Below are positions 13,599 to 21,844 of a DNA stretch of 31,604 nt, piece by piece. Each line of letters starts with the position of its first letter. Positions within the stretch are counted from its first letter, which is position 1. Below the pieces are notes generated by a model, which ran no database searches, had not been told where the DNA came from, and saw only the letters and a program-made list of their open reading frames with translations. The stretch is from a virus. A program made the position numbers and the translations under genes. The DNA is taken from positions 1 through 31,604 of IMG/VR virus record IMGVR_UViG_3300030012_003007. The stretch is one strand, 5' to 3'.

Positions 13599-16063
13599 TA
13601 TATACCTCCACTTGCTGTAGCATTAGGGTTGCTTGGCATTGTAATTTCGTGTTTTTCAATAAAGTTTTTATTTCCGTTGCTGTATTCACTTGTTATAGAT
13701 AGTGTAATTTTTTGTCCAAATGTAAAAGGGGCTCCGTTAAAAAATGTAAAGCCTGATCCAAATGGGTTAGGTAGATCTACTGGGTTAGTCATAACAGCAT
13801 TACCTGATTTTATAGTGTATATTATTTTAACAGCACGAGCATCCTCATTTTGATAATCGTTGTTGTTTATGCTTAATCCTGGACTATTTACACCGTTTAT
13901 GTTTGCTATAAATGTTTTTATAGTAAAGTATTTGCTTGTAGGGTCATCAGGGTCTTTGGGTGGCTTTTCCTTAGGCGGTTCTTGTCCTGGTGGTGTGTGT
14001 CTTTCTATAGCACTTAAATCTGTGTCTTCTTGTTGTGTCGTCACATCATATATGTCGTTTTGATGTTCTAATAAATTTAAATCAACTGTGCCATCATAGT
14101 TAAGTTTTTGTGCTGTCACTCTCCATATAAAGTTAGGGGCACTATAACTTGCTGATGTTGGTGCTTTAAACATAAAGCCTGTTATGTCGTTTGTTGTAGT
14201 AGCATCCTGTGTGTTGTAGCTGTGTGTTATAGTCACTAAATCTCCTGCTACTAATTGCTGTGCTTCACTTGTTGCTTGTAGTGTTAGCTGTAGTTGTTTT
14301 CTACTTCTTTTAACCATATACTCAGCATATTGTAGTGCTCTTTCTTTTTCAGTTATGCCAGGTGCTCCCATTGTGAGTGTTAGTGTTTCGTTGTTGTCTT
14401 CTGCCTTCATAGCATCACTGCCCGTAAATATAGCTGTATCGCTGTTAAAGTCTTTTTTGCTGTTGCTAAATGTCATATGACATTCATTATACTTGCTGTT
14501 TTTGTCAGGTGATGTAATTTGTATTTTACCTATAATTTTATCATCAGTAAGTTCTAACAAATTACCAGGTGTGCTTTCTGCTGTTTCTATTTTCAATTGA
14601 TACTTGCCGTTTGTGTATGGTAGAAAGCCTCTACAAGTTTGTAGTAGTTTTTTAGTGTTTTGAAATATGTTGTCGCTGGGCTTTAAAAATGTATTACAAG
14701 TTAAAAATTTAGCACTATTTAAATTACCACCAAAATCAACTGTTGTATCACAAGTTTGCTGTGCTGTTCTAAATGCTGTCCAATCAATTCTGTTGTCAGC
14801 TAATCCCTTTCCATATCTTGGGTTTCGTAAATAGTCCAATAAACAGTCTGCTGGGTTTTGGCTGTATGTAAAGCCACTTTCAAAATCATTGTTGTAAGTG
14901 TTGCTTGATGTAGTGCCGTGTCCGCTGTAATCACCACTTAATACTTTTTTACCTTCTACCTCAACTAATATTGTTGGTATGCCTCTCCAAGGGTTAAACA
15001 ATGTTTGGTCTCCAGTTTTTTCATTAAACTTGGGTTTTACCCAAGTAAATTTACAAGCCACATAAGCTACACCTCGTAGTCTATGACTTGGTGTCCAATC
15101 ATCGTGTTCATCTAATAAACTGCTAACAGTTTGGTCTTCAGTGCCTCTAAAAAATTGAAACTGTGCTTTTGCTGATCCATCTACAAAATATTTACTACCA
15201 CTTACTACACTAACAGTTGAATTGTTGTTAGTTGGGAAACTTGTTATGCTTTGCTTTTGGTCATCAATGTATATTGATTTAAATCCTTTTATCTCGCCTT
15301 CAGCTACTGCTAAACATACATATAGTTCGCTAAAGTCATCACCTCTTGTGCCTGCCCATACTCTTGTGCCGCCCACTAATCTCTGTCCGTATATAATTGG
15401 TAAGCCCTCAACATTAGATTGCTTATTGACTTTTATACCTTGTGATTCAGCATCATAAGCCGCACCGCCACCCATATCAGGTGTGTCAAAACTCATACCA
15501 AAAGCACCCATAAATCCTGTAAAGATATTTGTGACTGCTTTTACTATTTTTTTAAATATATTAACAATTGGCTTAAATATTTTACCTACACCGCCCTTGT
15601 TGTGTGCTAACATACCATTAGCATAGTAAGTATTGTCATTGTCCAAGCTAATGTTATAAACTCTTTCAAACCACTTTAAAGGGTTCCAAGTGCTTGTAAT
15701 TGACTTAACTTCTATTTGTCCTTTTTCAGTAATAATTTTATCACCTACCCATAAAGGCTTTATGTCTTTTAAGTCTATGTGATCGTGTAAGTAGTTGTCC
15801 CAACATTCAGGGTCATACCATTTACGATAGGGCTTTATAGCTTTCCAACCCTCTGTTGTCATAAACGGGTGTTCTGCTGTAGTAAAATATTCTCCGTTGT
15901 TTATGCTGTATTTTCTTCTAAAGTGTAAAAAAGGTTTATAAACTTTTGTGACTGTGTTTTTACCTTTAACACCTCTAACAACATCGCCCTTAACAATATC
16001 TTTTATAGCTTTGTTTTTACCGTTAGCTAATTTAATTTTTGTATCACCTGCAAAACAACACAT
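13598..16063 (-). CDS. Tail tip (J/hub-like) protein with an N-terminal intein-like Hint domain, 821 residues
   Basis: Residues about 3-155 are a Hint domain: MCCFAGDTKI at the start (Cys3 as the likely first intein residue), TTAEHP (61-66) as the TxxH motif, and VYNISLDNDNTYYANG followed by MLAHN (151-155) as the last motifs. The residue after Asn155 is Lys, not Cys, Ser or Thr. From about 156 the protein looks like a phage tail tip hub: a Gly/Lys-rich amphipathic start, then LPIIYGQRLVGGTRVWAGT, LYVCLAVAEGEIKGFKSIYI and RLRGVAYVACKFTW. The Hint part may cut itself off to mature the tip. It lies after the GNAT-like gene (TAATG overlap) and before the 258-residue gene. Confidence 0.85.
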   Translation of the reverse strand: MCCFAGDTKIKLANGKNKAIKDIVKGDVVRGVKGKNTVTKVYKPFLHFRRKYSINNGEYFTTAEHPFMTTEGWKAIKPYRKWYDPECWDNYLHDHIDLKDIKPLWVGDKIITEKGQIEVKSITSTWNPLKWFERVYNISLDNDNTYYANGMLAHNKGGVGKIFKPIVNIFKKIVKAVTNIFTGFMGAFGMSFDTPDMGGGAAYDAESQGIKVNKQSNVEGLPIIYGQRLVGGTRVWAGTRGDDFSELYVCLAVAEGEIKGFKSIYIDDQKQSITSFPTNNNSTVSVVSGSKYFVDGSAKAQFQFFRGTEDQTVSSLLDEHDDWTPSHRLRGVAYVACKFTWVKPKFNEKTGDQTLFNPWRGIPTILVEVEGKKVLSGDYSGHGTTSSNTYNNDFESGFTYSQNPADCLLDYLRNPRYGKGLADNRIDWTAFRTAQQTCDTTVDFGGNLNSAKFLTCNTFLKPSDNIFQNTKKLLQTCRGFLPYTNGKYQLKIETAESTPGNLLELTDDKIIGKIQITSPDKNSKYNECHMTFSNSKKDFNSDTAIFTGSDAMKAEDNNETLTLTMGAPGITEKERALQYAEYMVKRSRKQLQLTLQATSEAQQLVAGDLVTITHSYNTQDATTTNDITGFMFKAPTSASYSAPNFIWRVTAQKLNYDGTVDLNLLEHQNDIYDVTTQQEDTDLSAIERHTPPGQEPPKEKPPKDPDDPTSKYFTIKTFIANINGVNSPGLSINNNDYQNEDARAVKIIYTIKSGNAVMTNPVDLPNPFGSGFTFFNGAPFTFGQKITLSITSEYSNGNKNFIEKHEITMPSNPNATASGGI

Positions 16064-16548
16064 TATCTCTTACCTTCCATTTCAAAGTATAAAAATGGTT
16101 TTTTGTATGGACCAAATTCAGGGTATAAGTCTAACACTTTAAATCCTAACCATTCTAACCATTTGATATGTTGTGTGTGTGTTTGACTAACAAAGTTAAA
16201 CATCTTTGTATAAAGTTGTTGTTGCTGTTGTATCCATTTACGACTTTCTACTAAAAATATTCTATGTAGCTTTATATCTCTCTCTAAAAAGTCGCTCATC
16301 AATAGCCAAGGACAACCCTCATTGTATAGCTGTCCAGCTACACCAAACATACCTACTACTGTGTCATTGACTACAATAGTATTACTTTCATTACTATTTA
16401 ACCAACTGTAGTGTAAGCCATCATAGGGTGTCATATCAGTCATCCACTGTATTGTGTCTTTGTCTTCTCTTCTTAACCAAGGTGCTAAAAAGCTAATGTC
16501 CCATTCAACACTTGGTCTAAAATAAGCATTTACATTCATTCCCATCAT
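16063..16548 (-). CDS. GNAT-like phage protein, 161 residues
   Basis: The sequence has the form of the GNAT-like phage family (DUF2833, which includes T7 internal-protein relatives): NTIVVNDTVVGMFGV, then LHRIFLVESRKWIQ, LYTKMFNFVSQTHTQHIKWL and EWLGFKVLDLYPEFGPY. The HIKWLEWLGF part is the typical C-terminal helix-strand. It may acetylate a phage or host protein, or be a non-catalytic structural relative. It occupies the place where siphoviruses often carry a tail peptidase; no NlpC/P60 residues are seen here. Confidence 0.6.
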   Translation of the reverse strand: MMGMNVNAYFRPSVEWDISFLAPWLRREDKDTIQWMTDMTPYDGLHYSWLNSNESNTIVVNDTVVGMFGVAGQLYNEGCPWLLMSDFLERDIKLHRIFLVESRKWIQQQQQLYTKMFNFVSQTHTQHIKWLEWLGFKVLDLYPEFGPYKKPFLYFEMEGKR

Positions 16549-16549
16549 A

Positions 16550-17212
16550 CTAACTGTGCGGTCCCCATTTTATATCAGCAATCATACTTGAAGCATATTC
16601 AAAACCTTTGTCCCCTGTAAATTTAGGTTGTGTGCCTGTGCCATATCTTGTAGTATTTTTTTGTGTTGTTGTGTTTGTGACTCTACCATTTTTTTGTTCA
16701 AAGTTAGCCCAGTGTGTGGCTACACTTAAAGTTATTGTTGAGTTTTCAGGACCTTCTGTTATGCTAAAGTTTTTTATATTACCATCAAATAATAAAAATG
16801 TTTGTGTGTAGTCAGTTGTGCTATCTACACCAAAGCTTCTATGTATAACTACCCTTTTATTAACAATTGGATAGTTCAACACATCAGTTATGATGCCTTC
16901 GCTACTGTTATCTACACCACTTAAACTAATTTGTATTGTGTTAATTCTTAATTCTGTTGTTTCACTTACTGGACTAAAACTTAATAAATTACCTGATGCT
17001 TTATACAGTTTTGTTGCTCCACCCGTTGATGGTGCTGTTGTGCTGTTCCAACTTATGTCGTAAAAATTGTCTGTTAGGTATAGGTCGTCTAAATTGCTGT
17101 CGTCTAAATGTAGCTCACATAGATGAAAGCATTTTACAGCATCAAGCTCTAACTTACCTGTGCCATCACCTTCGTATATAGTATTTGTGCCATCAACGAC
17201 GACTCTACCCAT
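16550..17212 (-). CDS. Minor tail protein, gpL/DUF2163-like, 220 residues
   Basis: The pattern KRVVIHRSFGVDS, FLLFDGNIKNFSITEG, STITLSVATHWANFEQKNGR and a C-terminal DKGFEYASSMIADIKWG fits the lambda gpL/DUF2163 group of distal tail proteins. The paired cysteines of iron-sulphur members of that group are not obvious: only two Cys near residues 28-32 (KCFHLCEL) are seen. It lies between the distal tail gene (shared base at 17212) and the GNAT-like gene, in the correct tail order. Confidence 0.6.
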   Translation of the reverse strand: MGRVVVDGTNTIYEGDGTGKLELDAVKCFHLCELHLDDSNLDDLYLTDNFYDISWNSTTAPSTGGATKLYKASGNLLSFSPVSETTELRINTIQISLSGVDNSSEGIITDVLNYPIVNKRVVIHRSFGVDSTTDYTQTFLLFDGNIKNFSITEGPENSTITLSVATHWANFEQKNGRVTNTTTQKNTTRYGTGTQPKFTGDKGFEYASSMIADIKWGPHS

Positions 17213-17820
17213 TATACTGCCTCCACTATATCAAACTCTAAAGTTCCATATCCTGTTTCATCTACATTGTAGCTCACTGTGTCGCCAACTAATCTAACTG
17301 TCATTTCAAAGTTGCTACCAGCTAAAACACTATTGGTGTCTGCTACTGCTTTTACTAATCCAGGCTCAAAGTTAATTGTGTTATCACTGCCTTGATCCAC
17401 TGTAATCATATATGCTTTAGTATGTCCGCTGTTGTTGAACTTTATCATATCACCAGCTGTAAATTTATTAACATTGTCCAGCTCTATGCTTGTGCTACCC
17501 ACTGCCTTTTGTGCTGTTGTGCTACTTGATGCTATACCTTCGCTTGTGACTGCTGTAATGCCTGTCTCTGTTGTATTAACAGGTGCTATTGTAAATGTGT
17601 TAAAGCTACCCTTTTGCTTTACTAAAAAGCCATACACTTTTCGTAGTGCTGTTCTTGACATACTGTTCATTCTAACTTTAGCACTCCAAAACTGTCCGCC
17701 AAAACTTCTAATTTGTTGTCTTCCGCTTATGCTTTGTGTTGCTACTGTTGGTTGATTAGATATAAACTCCATACTTTTTATATTAACACCACTTGGTAAT
17801 ATATTGTTAAAATCTGCCAT
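17212..17820 (-). CDS. Distal tail-like protein, 202 residues
   Basis: The N-terminal half has SISGRQQIRSFGGQFWSAKV and MSRTALRKVYGFLVKQKGSF, followed by TFTIAPV; this is a common pattern of small distal tail proteins downstream of the tape measure. The rest is beta-rich with NKFTAGDMIKFNNSGHTKAY, which resembles a small beta-barrel insert. It starts and ends with base-sharing overlaps to its neighbours. Role: forms the ring that joins tail tube and tip (inferred from order and pattern). Confidence 0.6.
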   Translation of the reverse strand: MADFNNILPSGVNIKSMEFISNQPTVATQSISGRQQIRSFGGQFWSAKVRMNSMSRTALRKVYGFLVKQKGSFNTFTIAPVNTTETGITAVTSEGIASSSTTAQKAVGSTSIELDNVNKFTAGDMIKFNNSGHTKAYMITVDQGSDNTINFEPGLVKAVADTNSVLAGSNFEMTVRLVGDTVSYNVDETGYGTLEFDIVEAV

Positions 17821-18101
17821 TATAATTTAAATCCTTTTCTCCAACTTCGCATACTCCAATAAGCGGCACTTAAATTCTTTTGTCCTTTTACATCTTTAAG
17901 TATGCCACCCATCCTTGCTAAAAAACTTTTTTGTCTTGCTGGGTTGCTTTTTCTAATTTTCATATTAGGGTCTCCAAAGCCCACTTTCTTAATTCTACCT
18001 GTGCTTTTGTTTTTAACATAAACACCAAATTTTTTACTGCTACCACTTGGTTGTCTAAATGGTTTGTTTAACTTAACACTTCTGCCTTGATACTTTGCCA
18101 T
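17820..18101 (-). CDS. Small basic protein with the GDPNMKIRKSNPARQKSF motif, 93 residues
   Basis: The centre reads KVGFGDPNMKIRKSNPARQK followed by SFLARM, and later AAYWSMRSW. This motif is familiar from short phage domains (DUF5872-like) in which it is normally followed by His/Cys pairs. Here the usual Cys positions hold Gly/Ile and Met, and the protein has no Cys at all, so any metal site is lost. It lies between the tape measure and the distal tail gene, with base-sharing overlaps on both sides. Function unknown; possibly a basic tail-assembly helper. Confidence 0.55.
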   Translation of the reverse strand: MAKYQGRSVKLNKPFRQPSGSSKKFGVYVKNKSTGRIKKVGFGDPNMKIRKSNPARQKSFLARMGGILKDVKGQKNLSAAYWSMRSWRKGFKL

Positions 18102-20341
18102 TATGCTATTGCTGGCCTCCCTTTGTCCATCATAGCATCATTAATGATGCCTACTATAGTGTCTCTTTGTTCAGTTAGTGTGTCTTGAAAACTTGCTGAG
18201 TCAATAGCATTTACATTAAACACTACATTGACAGGCTTACCTACAGCACTACCGCCCATATCACCTGTGTTTAGTTTATCATTAGGTATAATAGTGCCAC
18301 TTGACTTAGGCACAAACAGCTCAGGTCCTTTTTCCCCTACAATGGCTGGTTGAGATTTTGCTATCTCACCACCCTCAGCAAAAAATGGTATGCCAAATGT
18401 AAAGAAGCTTGCCGCTTTCTTTATAGCAAATGTTATGGCAGCCTGAGCCGCTATTCTTACAAGTTCTCTAATAACCATATTAGCAAAATCCTTAAACTTA
18501 AACTTACCTGTCATTACAAAGTTAGTCAAAGCATCAGCTAAACTATTGAAAGCATTGGCACCAGCATCTTGTAGCTGTTCTAATGTGCTTTTTTGTTGTC
18601 CTATTTGGTTCTTAAATCCTTGTGTGTATGCTTCTAAAAATGATATGTTGTTTTCATTAAATTCTTTTACACCTTGTGCTTCTAATTCGTGAAACTTTCT
18701 TTTTTGGTTCAAGTTGTGTTGTGCTAAAAATAATTCTTTCTTTCGCATTTTTTCTTCAAATGCTATAACACCCTCAGCTTCCATTTGTTTAAATTTTAGC
18801 TTTTGCTTGTTTAGGTGCTGTGCTATAAACAGTTTTCTTTTTGCTTCTTTTTCTTCTGCTTCTGTAATCATTTTTTGGACAGCATTTTTCTTAAACAGCA
18901 TAAGCTCATCAGCTTTTTGTCTTTCTACAGCTAAAGCGGCTTCGTGTTCTTTTGTTTTTTGTAAAGCATCTGCTTGTTGTTCAGCTAATATAACAATCCT
19001 ATCCTTGTATTGACTTAAAGCACTTATTTCAGCTCTTTTGTCTATGTTGTCAAACATAGCTAACACTTTAGCTTCATATTCACCAACTTCTTTTATGTCT
19101 GCTTCAGCATCAAAGAACTTAGGCACATCTAAATTAACTTCAGCTTCTTTAAACTTGTCTTCTGTTTCGTCCATTTCATTTCTAAGTGATTTGGCAGCAT
19201 CTTCCATCTCCTTGATGTTTTGTGTCATTATAGCTTTTCGCTCATCACTTAAAAACGGTGTGTAATCTCTTGCTATTTGTGTTGCTTTGGCTTGTAGTTC
19301 AAATATCTCAGCAAACATATTCTTAATTGGTTGTAGTGCTGAGCCAATTAACAATACAACAGCTTTACCTTTTATACCCAATAGCATAAAGCCTACTATA
19401 CCCATTGCTTTAATAGTTGGGTGTAAGTTGTTAGTTGCTTCAATTAAACTGCTAATGCTGTTTCCAATAAATTTAAACACTGGCATAAAAGCATCAATCA
19501 TTTTTGCTCCGCCTAATAGTGCTGTTCGTGCCGCCTCAGTTATTTTTTTACCCATTGATTCAGCGGCTTCTTCTATGCTACCAAAATTAGCATTCAAGGC
19601 ATCGTCTGCCTCTTTCATTAAACCCTTTAAAAAGTCAAAGGGACCACTGTCCATAAGTTTCACTTGAAACTTAAAGAGTTTATCCCCAAGCATTGACATA
19701 GTTCCAGTAAATGTGTCAGCCATCTCATTGGATGCTCCAATCATTACTGCTGTGCCGTCCCTAAAGGCACTCATAATGTGCTCTTTAGTTTGTGCCGCAC
19801 TAAATCTTACACCTTCTTCAAAGCCCAATAGTGATTTAACACCTTTTTCCCTAAACATATCAGCTGCCGCAATACCACCACTGAATGCTCTTTGTAGTTG
19901 TGCCGCTGTGTCTTGAAAGGATAGTCCTGTAGCCGCCGCAATATCACCTGTTATTTTTAATATTTCGTTTAGTTCGTCAGCACCATCACTAACTGTTAGT
20001 AGTAATGGAGCACTATTGGCTATCTCTTGTAATTGAAAGGGGACACCAGCCGCAAAGTTTGTTAAAGTGTCAAATGCCGCCGCACCCTCTTCAGCTGACC
20101 CTGTTAAAAATTTAAGTTGTATCCCTAAATTCTCTACTTCTACTGCTGTGTTTAAAAAGTCTTTGGATAGCTTAAAGGCACCAACAGCCGCTACAGCACC
20201 TACTATGATGCCTTGTAGTTTGCTAAATGCTCCACTAACTTTAGCTGTGTTAGTTTCAAGTTTGCCCATAGACTTTTGAACTTCATTAAAAGTCTTTTGG
20301 GTCTTATTAACTCCTATTAGCTCTATGTTTTCTCGTGCCAC
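18101..20341 (-). CDS. Tape measure protein, 746 residues
   Basis: Long, mainly helical protein with an N-terminal coiled region (FNEVQKSMGKLETNTAKVSG), the typical segment ATGLSFQDTAAQLQRAFSGG (about 140-160), membrane-active stretches (GIVGFMLLGIKGKAVVLLIG) and a central charged coiled coil rich in Glu, Lys and Ala. The C-terminus holds FAEGGEIAKSQPAIVGEKGP, a usual tape measure tail. It sets tail length; by the usual 0.15 nm per residue the tail would be roughly 110 nm (inference). The start is GTG at 20341 with GAGG upstream. It overlaps the -1 frame chaperone extension by 35 nt. Confidence 0.88.
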   Translation of the reverse strand: MARENIELIGVNKTQKTFNEVQKSMGKLETNTAKVSGAFSKLQGIIVGAVAAVGAFKLSKDFLNTAVEVENLGIQLKFLTGSAEEGAAAFDTLTNFAAGVPFQLQEIANSAPLLLTVSDGADELNEILKITGDIAAATGLSFQDTAAQLQRAFSGGIAAADMFREKGVKSLLGFEEGVRFSAAQTKEHIMSAFRDGTAVMIGASNEMADTFTGTMSMLGDKLFKFQVKLMDSGPFDFLKGLMKEADDALNANFGSIEEAAESMGKKITEAARTALLGGAKMIDAFMPVFKFIGNSISSLIEATNNLHPTIKAMGIVGFMLLGIKGKAVVLLIGSALQPIKNMFAEIFELQAKATQIARDYTPFLSDERKAIMTQNIKEMEDAAKSLRNEMDETEDKFKEAEVNLDVPKFFDAEADIKEVGEYEAKVLAMFDNIDKRAEISALSQYKDRIVILAEQQADALQKTKEHEAALAVERQKADELMLFKKNAVQKMITEAEEKEAKRKLFIAQHLNKQKLKFKQMEAEGVIAFEEKMRKKELFLAQHNLNQKRKFHELEAQGVKEFNENNISFLEAYTQGFKNQIGQQKSTLEQLQDAGANAFNSLADALTNFVMTGKFKFKDFANMVIRELVRIAAQAAITFAIKKAASFFTFGIPFFAEGGEIAKSQPAIVGEKGPELFVPKSSGTIIPNDKLNTGDMGGSAVGKPVNVVFNVNAIDSASFQDTLTEQRDTIVGIINDAMMDKGRPAIA

Positions 20342-20866
20342 TCTGTTTCCTCATCTCTGCTTCTTCTTCACCTTTGCGGATTTGAAAGTAAGCTAACCAA
20401 GTTTTATACTCTATTAGGGACATCTTTTGGACCTGTTCAATACTACATTTTAAGTAGTCTGCCAGGGAAACTTGATCATACAAGTTTCTGTCCCGTCTTA
20501 GTTTTTTACTATGTCTTCAACTGAGTCGTTATTAGCATTGTTTAACACAGTTGCTAATTTAATAATAACATTTGGATCAACTTCGTGTAAAAAAGTTGCT
20601 CTGTCTGTTGATTTAAATAATCTTTCACCGTGTTTGTCTAAAGCCTTGTTAATAATTGATTCAACTAATGCTTCTGCTGTTTTACCCTGTTGTTGGTATC
20701 CCATAATCTTGTTTTCAACTGCTAAACTTGAAGTTGATTTGTAGTATATGTCAATACCCCACTCCTCACATTTGTATTTTATCAAGCTACCACTTAACTT
20801 ATTTTTAAAGTGTCCTGTAGCCGCATCAAGTGCTGATAGTGTTTGTTTTTTATCCGTGTCAGTCAT
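20307..20866 (-). CDS. Tail assembly chaperone, long -1 frameshift product (gpGT-like), 186 residues
   Basis: Ribosomes that slip back one base at A AAA AAC (20507-20501) leave the 122-residue frame and read 64 more residues, to a TAA at 20307-20309. The extension contains LADYLKCSIEQVQKMSLIEY then KTWLAYFQIRKGEEEAEMRK, the classic C-terminal gpT pattern of tail chaperones. In lambda the longer GT product binds the tape measure and recruits tube subunits. The frame is open, has the right size and order, and runs 35 nt into the tape measure gene. The slippery site lies directly before the stop of the short form. Confidence 0.85.
20465..20507 (-). promoter_or_regulatory. Programmed -1 ribosomal frameshift site: slippery heptamer plus hairpin
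   Basis: The heptamer A AAA AAC (20507-20501) is in the correct phase (X XXY YYZ) and followed at once by the TAA stop of the short form. After a 6-nt gap, GGG (20494-20492) and AAACTTG (20487-20481) can pair with CAAGTTT (20474-20468) and CCC (20467-20465) around a 6-nt loop. Heptamer, spacer and stem match the accepted form of -1 frameshift signals. Confidence 0.85.
20498..20866 (-). CDS. Tail assembly chaperone, short form (gpG-like), 122 residues
   Basis: The C-terminal half reads EALVESIINKALDKHGERLF, then STDRATFLHEVDPNVIIKLA, typical of phage tail assembly chaperones. It is made by normal termination; the longer form arises by frameshift. It overlaps the tail-completion gene upstream by 4 nt (ATGA). 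The excess of short over long form controls tail assembly in lambda-like phages. Cys is present once, in YKCEEWGI. Confident by order, pattern and the frameshift signal. Confidence 0.88.
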   Translation of the reverse strand: MTDTDKKQTLSALDAATGHFKNKLSGSLIKYKCEEWGIDIYYKSTSSLAVENKIMGYQQQGKTAEALVESIINKALDKHGERLFKSTDRATFLHEVDPNVIIKLATVLNNANNDSVEDIVKN

Positions 20867-21168
20867 CGTTTAAGTCTCCTGCTTTTAATGTATCCTGCCA
20901 TAATCCTGACAGTTGGTTTAGTTATGCCCTTAGGGGCTTGTTTGCTGTGTCCTCTGTCCAAAAATGGGACATAATCCACATTGTTATATACTTCAAAGCC
21001 ATTGGACTTTCGTTTCTTTTTCCATTGACTTTTAGCATATCCCGTATCAACAGGTGTTAATGATCGTGCTGTGTTGTAAGTTTTGTTTTGTATGTCAGTT
21101 ATGAGTTTTTTAACACTTTTCTCAAGTTTGTCTATACTACCACTACTTTTAAACCTAACACCAATCAT
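20863..21168 (-). CDS. HK97 gp10-like tail completion protein, 101 residues
   Basis: Visible family features: KLITDIQNKTYNTARSLTPV, then DTGYAKSQWKKK, a central YNNVDYVPFLDRGHSKQAPK and a basic end. The TPVDTG and GHSKQAPKG segments are diagnostic of the HK97 gp10 / tail-completion family, which acts at the head-tail joint. It sits after the tail tube gene instead of before it, a small change of the usual order. Length is close to the shorter family members. Confidence 0.8.
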   Translation of the reverse strand: MIGVRFKSSGSIDKLEKSVKKLITDIQNKTYNTARSLTPVDTGYAKSQWKKKRKSNGFEVYNNVDYVPFLDRGHSKQAPKGITKPTVRIMAGYIKSRRLKR

Positions 21169-21183
21169 AATAACACCTAATGA

Positions 21184-21627
21184 TTATGAAGTTTGTTCAG
21201 TTGTTAAAGCACCTGTGCCTTGACCACTAAAACTACATTCTACAACTCCATCAACACTTGAAGTGATACTAAATGAAGTGAAAACAAAGCCACCGTGTAT
21301 TTTAGTATTACCTGTAGTTGTTGCTGTGCCAGAAGGATAACATTCAATTGTTCCAATTGTGCTGTCTCCAGACATTGAAACAAAGTCATCAATTTTGGCT
21401 TGTGCCGCATCTGTAAAGTCAAAATACATATCACCACTAACTGTAAATGTAGATAAACCTGGTGTATAAGTTCTATAATTACCAGTTGATCCCATAACAG
21501 TTGTTTCAACAGCATCTTGAGTTTGGTCAATTGTAAATGATCTTAAATTACCTAAAATTTGGTCGTTGCCTGATAGCGACTCACCTGTGATCTTTACAAC
21601 ACCGTCGTGTCCAGTAAATGTTGCCAT
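21184..21627 (-). CDS. Major tail tube protein, 147 residues
   Basis: Beta-rich: it starts MATFTGHDGVVKITGESL, then LGNLRSFTIDQTQDAVETTV, MGSTGNYRTYTPGLSTFTVS, GDMYFDFTDAAQAKID and IHGGFVFTSFSITSSVDGVV with a final SFSGQGTG. This is the tail tube pattern (siphovirus tube subunit), at the usual length for short forms. Role: polymerises around the tape measure to form the tail tube. It has a good ribosome site and is next to the small 69-residue gene and the tail terminator. Confidence 0.85.
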   Translation of the reverse strand: MATFTGHDGVVKITGESLSGNDQILGNLRSFTIDQTQDAVETTVMGSTGNYRTYTPGLSTFTVSGDMYFDFTDAAQAKIDDFVSMSGDSTIGTIECYPSGTATTTGNTKIHGGFVFTSFSITSSVDGVVECSFSGQGTGALTTEQTS

Positions 21628-21633
21628 AATTTA

Positions 21634-21843
21634 TTACTCCTCTTTTATACTGCCAAAGTCTATTACTTCTGTTTCAACCTTGACCTTGGCTTTTTTAGGT
21701 TTTGAAACAGCTTTTTTAACAGCTTGTAGTGTTGTTGTTGATTCTTTAGTCCAACTCCAACCCTGTGTAGCTACTAATTCGTTTGCTTCAGTCAATCTAC
21801 ATTGTTTAGATTCACCGTTTTTGTATATAATTCTAAGTCCCAT
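21634..21843 (-). CDS. Small hypothetical protein, 69 residues, between tail terminator and tube
   Basis: It begins MGLRIIYKNGESKQCRLTEA and has a Lys/Val-rich C-terminal tail (KAVSKPKKAKVKVETEV). The first 35 residues could form a small beta domain. No membrane segment. It overlaps nothing and is closely spaced on both sides, so it is part of the neck/tail operon. Function unknown. Confidence 0.65.
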   Translation of the reverse strand: MGLRIIYKNGESKQCRLTEANELVATQGWSWTKESTTTLQAVKKAVSKPKKAKVKVETEVIDFGSIKEE

Positions 21844-21844
21844 A

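Noticed and set aside
13598-16063. A classical splicing intein in the tail-tip gene
   Set aside because: There is no N-terminal flank beyond two residues and Lys follows the final Asn, so cleavage is more likely than splicing. There is also no homing endonuclease part.
21240-21530. Minus-strand 96-residue frame inside the tail tube gene
   Set aside because: It is an out-of-frame shadow; the tube frame has the family pattern and the ribosome site.
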